Below, piece after piece: positions 1 to 9,886 of a stretch of 64,000 bases of DNA (position 1 is its first letter; each line of letters starts with the position of its first letter). Where the stretch lies: positions 47,044,476 through 47,108,475 of the forward strand of contig CM055107.1 in the NCBI GenBank assembly GCA_029204225.1, read 5' to 3'. Source of the stretch: Diphasiastrum complanatum. Its lineage: Eukaryota > Streptophyta > Lycopodiopsida > Lycopodiales > Lycopodiaceae. A program made the translations under genes and the position numbers. The notes below the pieces were generated by a model. That model was not told the DNA's origin, did not search any database, and was given only the letters and a program-made list of their open reading frames with translations.

Positions 1-1100
1 AGAGGTTCCGGAACAAGCAGAGTAGACAAGGACAAAGGCATAGCTATTCCAGGAGGATCTCCCAGAAGGTCGACAAGACCATGAAGAGCGCCAACAAGAT
101 ATGTGCCAGGCAGCTCAGCTTCCACATCAGAAGACGCTGGAGCCATTACCACATAAGCACAAGACTGTCAAATACAAATGGGTCTTCAAGCTCAAATACA
201 GACCAGACAAAAAAGTAACGAAATACAAGGCAAGATTGGTAGCGAAAGGTTTTTCTCAGAGATACGGTATTGACTACTCTGAAACCTTCTCTCTTGTCAT
301 CAAACATTCATTCCTATGTCTGTTATTTGCATATGGAGTAGCTTATGACCTCAGGATCCACATTGTGGACGAGAAGACAGCCTTATTGCATGGCGAATTA
401 GACGAAGAGGTCTACATGGATCAACCCCCAGGATATGTTTCGAATTCACTTCTTGACTATGCATGCAGAATGCATAGAAGCATCTACAGTCTGAAACAAT
501 CAGCCTGACAATGGTACAAGAAGAAAGATCAAGCCTTGAAATCATTAGGATTCAAGCCTCTGTTGGCTGATGCCAATGTATATGTCAGAGTTACAGATGG
601 GCAGATCATCATTGTGGCTGTGTATGTGGACGACACTCTGATACTTTGCAGGAGTGAGCAGCTAATTGCTAAAGGAAAGACAGACATCTTGAAACATTTC
701 GAGATCGTGAATCTGGGAGAAGCCAGGTGTTACCTAGGCTTGCAAATTGAAAGGGACTACGACGGAGGTAAGTTATACCTTCACCAGTGCAGATACACCC
801 AGAAGGTCCTAGAGGAGTTTGGGATGCTGAACTGCAAAGGGGCGAACACTCCAATGCTCGCAGGGACGGTGTTGACGAATGATGACTGTCCAAAGACTGA
901 GGAAGAGAGAGAACAGATGCAGCTCACACCTTACAGTAAGCTGATAGGATCACTGATGTACCTTGCTGACAATACATGCCCTGATATTGCTTATGAAGTA
1001 TTCAGGATGAGCCAATTCTGCACGAATCCAGGTTTGATACATTGGAAGATTGCAAAATAAACTTTGTACCATGCTTTCACCTACCTAGGCAGCACTTTGT
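1..1100 (+). pseudogene. Ty1/copia reverse transcriptase / RNase H remnant
   Basis: This is the reverse transcriptase part of a Ty1/copia polyprotein. Reading one frame from position 101, it shows the typical opening KYKWVFKLKY, then KARLVAKGFSQ, TALLHGELDEEVYM, and the catalytic YVDD box at 623-634. It ends in the IGSLMYLADNTCPDIAY region that leads into RNase H. The frame is broken by TGA at 506-508, where the family has Arg (SA*QWYKK for APRQWY-type sequence), and by TAA at 1058-1060. Recognisable homology stops about 30-40 bases later. No gag, integrase or LTR belongs to it inside the window, so this is an internal fragment running in from the left edge. The CGA-to-TGA change at the first stop is what methylated CpG decay would give. 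Confidence 0.9.
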
Positions 1101-1327
1101 CTCATCCGTCCTACGTGCAGACAACGCCAGGCCCGAACCGCGAGAACTGACTGTGCTTACACCTCGAGGGCAACACTTCGACTCATCAAGTCCCCCGTTT
1201 TGCCAACCACCCCGACCGAGGACGCACCCATGCTTACACTGTGGGCAGCACTTTGCACAACAGTGATCCTGATGAACCCCAAACAGTGGCCATTTCCGTG
1301 AGATCCGCATAGCTGACCGGCCAGTCG

Positions 1328-1339
1328 ACTCTGATACCA
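1328..1339 (-). promoter_or_regulatory. copia primer-binding site (initiator Met tRNA)
   Basis: On the minus strand this reads TGGTATCAGAGT, one base off the standard plant copia primer site TGGTATCAGAGC. It lies two bases from a TG...CA boundary at 1342, so the sequence to its right should be a minus-strand 5' LTR. Confidence 0.7.
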
Positions 1340-1341
1340 CA

Positions 1342-1957
1342 TGTAGCACAGGCATCCCAAAGGGAGCCGGGAACCACGACTTAGCTTCCCAGCCTTCAAC
1401 TCTTGCCATCCACACCCACTTGACATACAAGCAGCCAACTCGCCAACAACGATCAGACTTAACCAACTTGAAGTTTCGAAAACCAACATTGAGATCCAAC
1501 CTGGCGCCATGCCAGATCGAGGGTTCCGATGTGGGGGACTTCCCTCCAAGCAAGCCGCCCGACATACATCAAACTTAACCAACTCGAAGCTTCGTTACAA
1601 ACGAGTAACATCCATTCCAAGCAAGCGGTCTGACTTACATCAGACTTAACCAACTGAAAGCTTAGTCACGAGTGTTGGAAGCCAACCTGGCGCCATGCCA
1701 GACTGGACAACCATAAACATGTAACTTCCACTCAAGCAAGCCATCCAACTCAGTCGATAGGTTATAGCTCGTTCCCCAAGAGATTAACCCATTCACGTTC
1801 ATGCAAGGAACACTCAGAACCACAAGCCGCGACAGATATGGAGACAACCAGTTCCTGGACCAAATGTTCTCGACAGCATACCGCTGGTGCCACGGACCAA
1901 ATGGTCCCGACGGCATACCGCTGGCGTCTCGGGATATGACCCTAAAATATGTGCCAA
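1342..1957 (-). repeat. Minus-strand LTR with internal tandem repeats
   Basis: The left limit is fixed by the adjacent primer site: minus-strand sequence ends GCTACA, followed by TG and then TGGTATCAGAGT. The right limit, near 1957, is a guess based on a TGGCAC start. Inside are degenerate direct repeats. CAGACTTAACCAACT-type units occur near 1454, 1571 and 1641. AACCTGGCGCCATGCCAGA occurs near 1498 and 1684. A 37-base unit (GGACCAAATG...GCATACCGCTGG) is repeated in tandem at about 1857-1930. The opposite strand of this stretch carries open frames, but they have no recognisable protein pattern and I treat them as chance. Confidence 0.55.
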
Positions 1958-2442
1958 CTTAAAAATTTTGAAGCGGCCTTACAACTGGCGCTTTTACCGA
2001 ACATTGAAACCCAAAAGGTAATCAGAGTTAGTTTGAGGAAAATCCCACTTTATTGATAAATCTGAGAAGGTTACATTTTAAGTGTGTGACCGATCCTAGT
2101 CTCCGGGGCGCTAGCATGCCAAAGCGAGAGCCATGACAACATTCCAGCAAGGGAGGCTGAGACTTGGTTGGAGCTCTCCCTGAGTCGCAACCCACACTCC
2201 CCTATAGTATTGGTGGGATTCGGCACCCCCCCTCATACCAAGCACTCTACCCAGGCTGGTAAAGCACGTTTTACTCTCTCTAGGATTTTCTCTCTCTAGT
2301 TTTTATTGATCCCCAAGCTTTCTTTAATTATGCCTAGATTGTGTGAGGTGATTGCACATCGATCTGAGCTCTCTGGACTTCTCTAGAGCCGATCAAAGAT
2401 TTTTAGCCATAGGAACTTGGCACCGGCTGGATTCTGGTCACA
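1958..2442. other. Non-coding stretch upstream of the coiled-coil ORF
   Basis: There is no supported gene here. It contains a CT-rich patch (about 2273-2300) and leads without a start codon into the open frame that follows. It may be the leader or a deletion scar of the retroelement whose 3' half begins at 2443. I see no primer-binding site matching that element's LTR family. Confidence 0.5.
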
Positions 2443-4590
2443 GTGGTGCCGGGAACAGCAGGGGCGCTGTTGGTGCCGGGGACCATGCTGGCGCTAGTGG
2501 CGCCGGAAGTAAAGCTTGTAAAGGTAGCTTTACAGCATAGCCTCGATGCTTCCCTCACCTCTGCTCCCATACAAGGACAGTTTGTGACCATTGGGCCTAC
2601 CATTTCCATCACAGCTACCCAGGCCGCCTCACCCCCGCACACCGAAGCCACCTCACCTAACACACAGCTCTTTATGGATATGTTCGATGATTTCGACCCC
2701 CTTGGGGCCACCGAAATCTTTGAAATGCCCCAGATCCCAGCACCCTTTGAACCCCAATCCCTTGGAAGAGGATTCAGACATATCCATGAATCTACTGTTG
2801 GTGTCAAAGATGCCAGCCAGCAACCTCACACACAAGGTAGCCCAGCCATACTTCGGGTCGACACAGTTGTCAAATCACCAAAACAGTTTGACGCCACAGT
2901 GCCTGAAGGGTTTGAAGAGGAGGATATTTTTAAAGAAGAAGAGACCGTGGCACCTATTCCACACCAACCAAGGACAATACCATCAGGTCCTCCTGCTGCT
3001 GCCGCCGCCACGACCATCAATTCTAGTGATGCTCTAGGGTTGGTTTCAAGCCTTGGGCAAGTGATCCAGTCTATGCTGGATAAGAACAAAGAAATGGAGC
3101 AGATAATCTCTGATCTGGGGTCCAAAAACACTCTGATCAGCCAAAATATTGTCCAGCTAGATCGAGAGTTGAAGATAGCCAAACAATATGAAGATAAGGC
3201 TGAAAGCGAAAAGAAGTTGGCCCAGCAACAAGCTGATTGCTTGGAAAATTACATCAGCTCCTTGCAAAACGCCTTGACAACTACACATGATCAGGTAGAT
3301 CAGGCAGTGCAAGATGCCAAGCAATATGTGTAGCTGCTGGAGGGGCAATTACAGATGGCTGAACAAGATCGCACACGGCTTGAAGGTGAATTGGATGTGA
3401 CCACCCTTGAGCATGATGCCTATCTGCAAATGCAAATACCCGATCCTCCGGTCAGACCGACGGAGATTGCGTATCTATTCAAAAAAGTGGAGACATACAA
3501 AGTGGCCCTTCAGGGATTCCAAGGCCGCTTTGATAGGTTCAAAAAAACAGCTTCAACCGAGTTGGCCAAGGCAAAAGAGACCATCACCGCCTATAAAAAA
3601 GTAGCCGCTCAAGTGTTGGAATCCGGACCACAAATCCCCATCCCGGTCATGCCGCAATTCGTCCCCCCCCCCCCCCCCCCCCCGTGCCAAGAAGCTATAC
3701 CGATGGATACAGGGATTGATTCGAGCATAGACTAGGGGGGAGCTCCAGATATAGCAGATCAACCGCCGACCATACCGGCAATACAAGCGGGTCCATCCTC
3801 ATCAAGGACAAGGCCTCTATTCAGAAGGCCCATCAACGTCAAGGACCAGATCCAGACATTCTTGAAGCAACATCCGCATGAGTCCTCGCGTGGTGGATGG
3901 GTTCTGAAATTTAAGACCTCCGAGATCGAGGCCGACAAAGAGTTGGACAAAATACCTGCATTGGGAGAGCAGCCGACATGGAGAATCACGATTTTTGAAA
4001 AAACTCCGGAATCAATTAGGAGTTACGTCGCCAGCCCTCGCCAGTTGTGGGTAGATCCCTATTATGTGCCAATGCCGCAAAGAAATAAATGGAAAGATTT
4101 GGGGTTGGCTATGGACAAAATCACCATCCATACGTCCAATTGGCCAATCATCCATCAGCCTTACAACTGGACCATTTTAGTGGACTTTCACCGTGCTTTA
4201 CAAGCATATCAAAGAGAGTATGTCCACTCTCCAGATCCAACGGTGCGACAATCGACAATGTTTGCTAAAGATCTAACTCTGTTGGTGTCAGTGGCAACCA
4301 AATGAGACGATTGCCTCCCTCCTCTGGCATTCGATCCAAATACGCCGAGGGCCTCAGAGCAAATCAAAGATCAGCTGTCGGTTGCTCATCTCTACTTTCG
4401 TGCGACTATGATGGGAGGCTCTTGGAAATCCCGCTTCACCTCATGGACAACCTCCAAGTGGATTGTCGGAGCCTACCGTTGTTTCCTGCCCCACAATTTG
4501 GATTTCAATACTGCCTGCCTCGACTTTATGGATAAGGCGCAGTATCATTTAATCAAGATTCGGCGCGAAGCCAATAAAAGTCCCCAATAA
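2443..4590 (+). pseudogene. Large coiled-coil ORF of a non-autonomous LTR element
   Basis: One reading frame of about 716 codons, interrupted by only three stops: TAG 3331-3333, TAG 3733-3735 and TGA 4303-4305. The first in-frame ATG is at 2485. In order it holds: a VPGT-repeat N-terminus; an acidic, proline-rich region; a long heptad-rich coiled coil at roughly residues 200-340 (MLDKNKEMEQIISDLGSK onward); a run of prolines encoded by 21 C bases at 3663-3683; and a tryptophan-rich C-terminal domain (GGWVLKFKTSE, RQLWVDPYYVP, HQPYNWTILVDFHRA). No zinc knuckle, protease, RT or integrase is present. The frame stops 50 bases before a purine tract and LTR, so it is the last gene of an LTR element. 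It could be a gag-like protein of a large derivative element or an extra ORF after pol. I do not recognise the family. Confidence 0.7.
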
Positions 4591-4624
4591 ATGCATATTG
4601 CAAGCGTCGTGGGACCGCCACCAG

Positions 4625-4640
4625 TTTTGGTGGGGGATAC
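4625..4640 (+). promoter_or_regulatory. Polypurine tract before 3' LTR
   Basis: The purine-rich TTTTGGTGGGGGATAC ends exactly at the TGTTGG start of the LTR at 4641. This is the expected position of the plus-strand primer of an LTR retrotransposon. Confidence 0.6.
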
Positions 4641-5402
4641 TGTTGGAGGGTTTGCGGATCCCAAGGCAATCCTAGCCCTAGTTAATAAGTGAGAGGGATT
4701 TGGCACCCTGCGTGTGTAAGTCCAATTCAATGATCACATAGTTATTTGATTGATCAGTTAAAAGTTAATAAAAGGACTTTAGGCCTTTTTGCAGGACTGT
4801 TAATGTCGCAGGGCCTAAATGTCAAGTTAGTGAATAAAGTTGGAGTTCCCTCCAATTTTGATGGTTCCCACACTTTTTTTAAATTTGAATAAAAAGAAAG
4901 GCAAGATTGGACCAATAGGATTCAGAGGCCAGGGTCCTCCTCTCTACTATAAAAAGGGACCAACTCGAGTTGCTCCTGATGTTCATTTCCTCATTTCAAT
5001 AAAGCAGATTGGTTCTCTTTAGAAATGGATTGATGAATGTCCTTGCTCTTCCTATCTTTTCCTCCATCTCTCATGCTTTCTTTGGATTTTGCTAATTGTT
5101 GGATTTGATCATCATTGGGATTACTATTTTTATGCTTATTGTGAGAGAGAGAGGGAGAGAAAGAAAGAGTAAGTTCCTATCATTGTTGTGGATTTAGGGT
5201 TAATGGAAGTAGGGTTAATGGATGTAGTGTTAATGCTTAGTGTTAATGGATGTTAGTGTTAGATCCTCCATTCATGTTGAAATCTGAACTACATTATCGC
5301 TCTCATGGGAACGAACCTACGCGTGACAACTAACTTCATCTCCTTGATGCTAGATTGATTAGATCTTGGGTTGAGGATAGGCAAGGAAAGAAACCCACTA
5401 CA
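4641..5402 (+). repeat. 3' LTR of the coiled-coil element (gypsy-type LTR family)
   Basis: It starts TGTTGGAGGG and ends CCACTACA, about 762 bases. The last ~260 bases (from the GAGAGAGAGGGAGAG stretch near 5142 through GATAGGCAAGGAAAG to the end) match the sequence at 35,040-35,272, which lies directly before a gypsy primer-binding site. The two therefore share an LTR family, and the boundary at CA is well placed. Short TTAATG-type repeats (GGGTTAATGGA, GTGTTAATG) sit near 5200-5260. A TATA box lies at 4948 and an AATAAA-like signal near 4998, in the usual U3/R order. Confidence 0.8.
4948..4955 (+). promoter_or_regulatory. TATA box of the LTR promoter
   Basis: TATAAAAA is followed by GGGACC, in the middle of the LTR and about 50 bases upstream of CAATAAAG. 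This is the normal place for the LTR transcription start. Confidence 0.6.
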
Positions 5403-5625
5403 ACAAGCATCAAGGAGACGAGGTTAGATGTCACGCGGAGGTTCAATCCTATGAAAGCGATAACATAATTAAAAGTCTCACAAAACGGCCTAAAGTCCTT
5501 TTATTAACTTGTAACTAATCAAATAACTATGTCATCATCGGGTTGGACTTACACACACAGGGCGCCAAATCCCTCTCACATATTAACTAGGGTTAGGATT
5601 GCCTTGGGATATGGTTGCATAAAGA
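5403..5625 (-). repeat. Inverted, internally deleted second LTR copy
   Basis: The reverse complement of 5405-5465 matches 5290-5352, and the reverse complement of 5483-5612 matches 4664-4800. The same LTR is therefore present again in opposite orientation, keeping its two ends and missing most of its middle. It abuts the end of the forward LTR almost directly, forming a large imperfect palindrome centred near 5,400. Confidence 0.8.
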
Positions 5626-5735
5626 GCTTTGGTAGTTCCAGGTTAAAGTCATTAAGATCTTTTTACCTAAGTCTTAATCAAGAAGTGCAAGAAGTGTATC
5701 TTACGTTTGCACTATAGCCAGAGATCAAAGATCAA

Positions 5736-6960
5736 ATGGAGTACAACTTGAGTCATTCCATTGTTTGCAAAAATGCATTCAAGCATGTTCATTCTACTGG
5801 AGATTCAAGACTTGGCAGGTTGCATGAGAGGCTTTTAAAAAATGCTTCTATTTACCATCCTCGATACAATCGTGAAGTTGGTCAAGTTGAAAAATTATCG
5901 ATATCTTGGATAGAGAGCTATTTTAGTTCTCACGCCAAAATTATGCCAACTACTGGCAGGTGGCACGTAACGGACTATTTTACAAGGGGGGAGGTTTACA
6001 ATATCTATAGGGAGGAAATGGTTCTTGGAAATGAGCAATTTACTAGTTATGGTCATTTCACCGGGCTTTGGAAACACTATTTTAACAACATATTTACTTC
6101 AAGGAAGGTGAGGATGGGATGCACTATATGTGCATCGCTCAAAGTACAAAGGCAAAACACAAAGTCGAGTATAGATAAAGGTATTGATAGTAAACTTTTT
6201 GCATACTTTTTTATTATTGTGATTTCTCTAATTACTTTGAAATGACTTTTGAATTTTTAAATATGTAGGTAAGGTGAATGAGGCTCTTAAAGTGCATCAA
6301 GAACAACAAGCTGAAGAAAGAGCAAAGTTAACAAAACACAAAAAAAATGTTTGAAGTATCATGAAAAGTATCTTGGAATTGTTATTGATGGCATGGATAA
6401 AAAAAAGACTTACCTTCCACACTTTATAAGAGTTCCAAAGGATATTAAAGAAGATACATTTGTTTAAATGCATCTCGTTGGGTCTCTTATCTACCATCGA
6501 GACTTCAGGCCTATGTCTTCAATGTTTATAATGATCCTAACTTGACAATTACAATTTTGCATTATATAATCACAAACTGGGAAGGCGATTTGCCCCAAGT
6601 ACTATATTTGCATCTTGATAATACAGCTAGAGAAAATAAAAATCAAATGTTCCTTGCTTATCTTAGTATGTTGGTGGAGAAGTAAATCTTCAAAAAAATT
6701 AAAGTTGGATTTTTTCTTGTGGGTCATACGCATGATCATATTGATCTTTAGTGTGTTCTCGAAAAGACTTTCTCGTGAAGATGCGTTCACTTTATCGAAA
6801 ATGGTATCTATTCTTGAAGAAGTTTATACTCCTCATCCCGTTGTTGTCCATCTAAAACAAACGTTTGATTTTAGAAGTTTTGTGCAAGGTCTGTTGTTTA
6901 AAGAAAAATGCATTTCTTGGTTAAATGATCTCAGCTTCCAAGATCAATTTCTCATTGTAA
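5736..6960 (+). pseudogene. DUF7869-like (RNase H-fold / transposase-like) pseudogene
   Basis: Exon 1 (5736-6180) encodes a basic protein with GRWHVTDYFTRGEVYNIY and MGCTICASLK. A GT-AG intron fits at 6181-6268, joining IDK to GKVNEALKVHQEQQAEERAK. The second exon contains three motifs that I associate with the widespread DUF7869 family. These are IVIDGMDKKKTYLPHF (about 6375-6420), LHLDNTARENKNQMFLAYL (about 6608-6670), and VGHTHDHID (about 6717-6746) followed by FSKRLSREDAFTL. The spaced acidic residues resemble a DDE/RNase H-type core. The frame is broken by a frameshift at 6345-6355, a TAA near 6466 and further shifts, so it is dead. Its 3' end runs directly into gypsy gag sequence. Confidence 0.65.
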
Positions 6961-8360
6961 AAAGGGATGACAAGACATTGCTATTTGGTAAACACCAGTG
7001 GACCAATTATTTTAATCTACATGCAATTCCAGAAGAGAAAAAGATTGAGAACATGGTTATGTTCTTCTGAGAAAAGGCTTCATCGTGGTGGCATGACTTG
7101 CAACCCAAGTCCACTACGTGGGAAGAATTTGTGGAAGTGTTTTGAAAATCGTTTGTGGTTGCGGACGATTCAGAGTATTACCAAAGGTTCATAAGTTGCA
7201 AAATGGGGACACGGAGTTTAGAATCTTACCTACAAGAATTCACGGATTTATGAATAAAGTTCCCTCATTTGATTCAAAACTGGCACTCTGGCAATTTATT
7301 TTAAGTCTGCCAACAAATTATCAGAATGAATGCAAGCACATCATGCTTCAAACTTTCAATGATATCGTACGAGTTGCGAAAGCTTAATATGATGCCTTGG
7401 TGGTGGCATCCAGGAAGCAGTTTCAAACTAATCCATTGGTACGCAACCCGAAAAAGAGGAGAAAATGAGTTCATGACAAAAAAACAAGTCAAGTATTTTA
7501 ATGAACTTGACCAAATGGCATTGAAATATAAGCAAAAAAAGCAGATGTCCCAAAAGAAGGCTGAGAAGGTAATATGTGTGTTTTGTTTGCAACAAACCTG
7601 GACATGTTATTAAGTTCTGCCCAGAGCGAAAAAAACCCGCAACTGAAGTTATAGAGATGCCAAGTAAAGAAAATCTAAATTGGAAATTAATAAGATTGAT
7701 TGTGAGTGTGAATGTTCATTAAGTACTGCTTTGTTCTTGCCTAATAAATTATTTCGTTTACAAGGCACAATTAAGAGACATGAAGTCAGTATTCTGGTGG
7801 ATAGTGATTCAACTCATAATTTCATTAATTTTTGTCTTGTGAAGAAACTCGGCCTAGAAACTGCAGCCAACGATCATAGATATAAGGTATATCTAGCTTT
7901 AGGTGTGGATTTGGAGACTTAAGATGTCAGAGCTTCGAAGCGTCCAATTTGGATTTGAGATTACAGAGAGTTAATTCCTGTTTTAGATTTAGCACGTACG
8001 GACATAATTCTAGAGTATGAATGGTTATTGAGTAAATCTCCCAATATTGATTTTGAGAGGCATGTGCTCCTATGCATCTAAGTAGTTGTGAATTGTCTAA
8101 AATTCTTAACTCAGTGGACTTAGATCGGGAGCAAATAGAAAAGAATAAGATCATAGATGAATCTAAAGATGTTTTTCTAGTTGAACTACGTCCTCATTTT
8201 ATACCACTTTTTTTGTTTTCAAACTTACCAAACAACATTCTCTATGACAATTGCCTCGTCATGCGGCGAGAAATATACCAACATCCATCAATCCCTAGCG
8301 CAATAGCTATGGGGTCCCATACCACCACACCCCCTCCCAAAGAAGCCTCGTCCCACTACT
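6961..8360 (+). pseudogene. Ty3/gypsy gag and protease remnant
   Basis: Fragments in several frames read as a gypsy Gag: NYFNLHAIPEEKKIE, then ASSWWHDLQPKSTTWEEF near 7077-7125, and LPTNYQNECKHIML near 7308. A zinc knuckle CVFC...NKPGHVIKFCPE follows at about 7575-7625, split by a small insertion. The aspartic protease lies at 7680-7922, with ILVDSDSTHNFI at about 7794-7829; the family has DSG, so the catalytic glycine is changed to Asp. A short continuation (IPVLDLARTDIILEYEWL near 7977) is the usual post-protease region. RT and beyond are absent. All reading frames are interrupted. Confidence 0.8.
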
Positions 8361-9886
8361 AGATCAGTCATGAGGACTTAAAGTACCTTAGGTATACAAT
8401 CATTGAAGATGAAGTACGTGTCCTTGCTCTCTCAAGTATAAATAATCACAACCCAAGCTTATCCATAGTGATGCATGTAGAGTACATTCCCACTCATGAT
8501 GTCCATGTGATAAGCACCTATAGCTCTAGATTCAATTACATGTGTAGACGGTAGAGTGAGTTGTGTGTATGGGAGTTTGTGATGCCATGTGAGCTGAAAG
8601 TCAAGCATACACACATGTTCAACCAATATTGCATGGTGAGGGCTTAGTGGGTTTAAACAACATCTAGTCCTCATCCACCAAGACGTCACCATTCTTTGAT
8701 TAGGTTGGCTGGCCACTCCCTCTAGGCTCTCACTCATGAGTCAACATATTTAATAACACACGCACACACACACAAACACACACACACACACACACACAAA
8801 AGATGTGTCACCATATGGATAAATGTAACTAATGGACTCGAGCTAAATGCCTTCAAGATCTCCATGTCTTACTTGTGCCATTTTCAACTTTCAACTTTAA
8901 GTAGATTATAGGTCCTTGTTTGTACTCGTTTAAAATTGGAATGATATAGGGAGGAAGTTTTGAATCTTGATCATACATTAATGAACTCATATCACTGCAA
9001 TTTGCGTGCAAAAGCATCTCAGGGCAAATGTTAATGTTGATCAGAAGGAGAGCACGTCCTTCTTGCGATTCAACTTCTCATAAATATATGTGTGTTGACA
9101 CTGTTGATGAGCGTGCGCACGCGGTGGAGCACGCCAGCGAGCGAGAGAGAATCGAGAATCGAGATTGAATGAGCAATAGCGCACATGAGCTTTAATTTTA
9201 GAAGAGAAGACGGGAGATGGGTCTTATTTAGAATCAATTGTTGTTCATCCAAAATGAATATGCAGCGGTTATAGACGTGCGGAAAACACAGAGCGGGAAT
9301 CAGAGATGTGCTTCTGTCACCTGTGGCATTATGCATAGGCTGGCCGCTGCAACCATGACTGAGTTGTCAGTTAAGGTGCAGAATATGTTCATGCCATAGC
9401 GCGCCGAAGAGTGGGGTAGTTGGTGTTGGGCCCGGGAGGGTAGTTGACCCCGCACGGATTGGCTTGAACATGAGCTCATTGGATCTTATTTATAGTCGAC
9501 TACAGTTCATCCGACATCGTCCAGGGTCCTCCATGAGAATTCAGCTTTTACATACATGTGGAATAAAGACAGCCGCAGATTCATTGATTTGCTCCCACGG
9601 CATAGAGCCAGGCATTAAAACTCTTGAGTCTCTTTGCAGCTGAATATAATGTCACTGATTCCTGGACGAAATGTGCTGCCAGGGCCGAGGCCCCAGCCTC
9701 CAGGGCTTGTTTACTAGAAAAATATTGTATGTTTCATGTGAGAACATTCAATGCTGCTCCAATCTGGAATAACATTAATCAATATGGCCTTACATGTGGC
9801 AACGTCCATCACTCTCAATGTAATTTAAGTAGTCTTCGAACTCAATTGATCCTTGCCACTCTAGAACTGCACTACAATCAATTCCT
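8361..9886. other. Gene-free region upstream of the oxidase
   Basis: No coding pattern found. It holds a CA microsatellite at 8758-8799 and, closer to the oxidase, GC-richer sequence that should contain its promoter. I see no convincing TATA box; TTATTTATAG at about 9486-9495 is the best candidate but lies 390 bases from the start codon. Confidence 0.5.
8758..8799. repeat. CA microsatellite
   Basis: A run of CA dinucleotides with two interruptions (GCACAC, AAACAC). Confidence 0.9.

Noticed and set aside
1077-1582. Minus-strand ORFs of 140-160 codons
   Set aside because: They overlap a primer site and an LTR, have no recognisable protein pattern, and two overlapping frames are open at once, as expected for GC-richer non-coding DNA.
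2418-2440. Primer-binding site TTGGCACCGGCTGG for the coiled-coil element
   Set aside because: It does not match the TGGCGCCGTTGCC site used with the same LTR family at 35,277 and no LTR end lies beside it.
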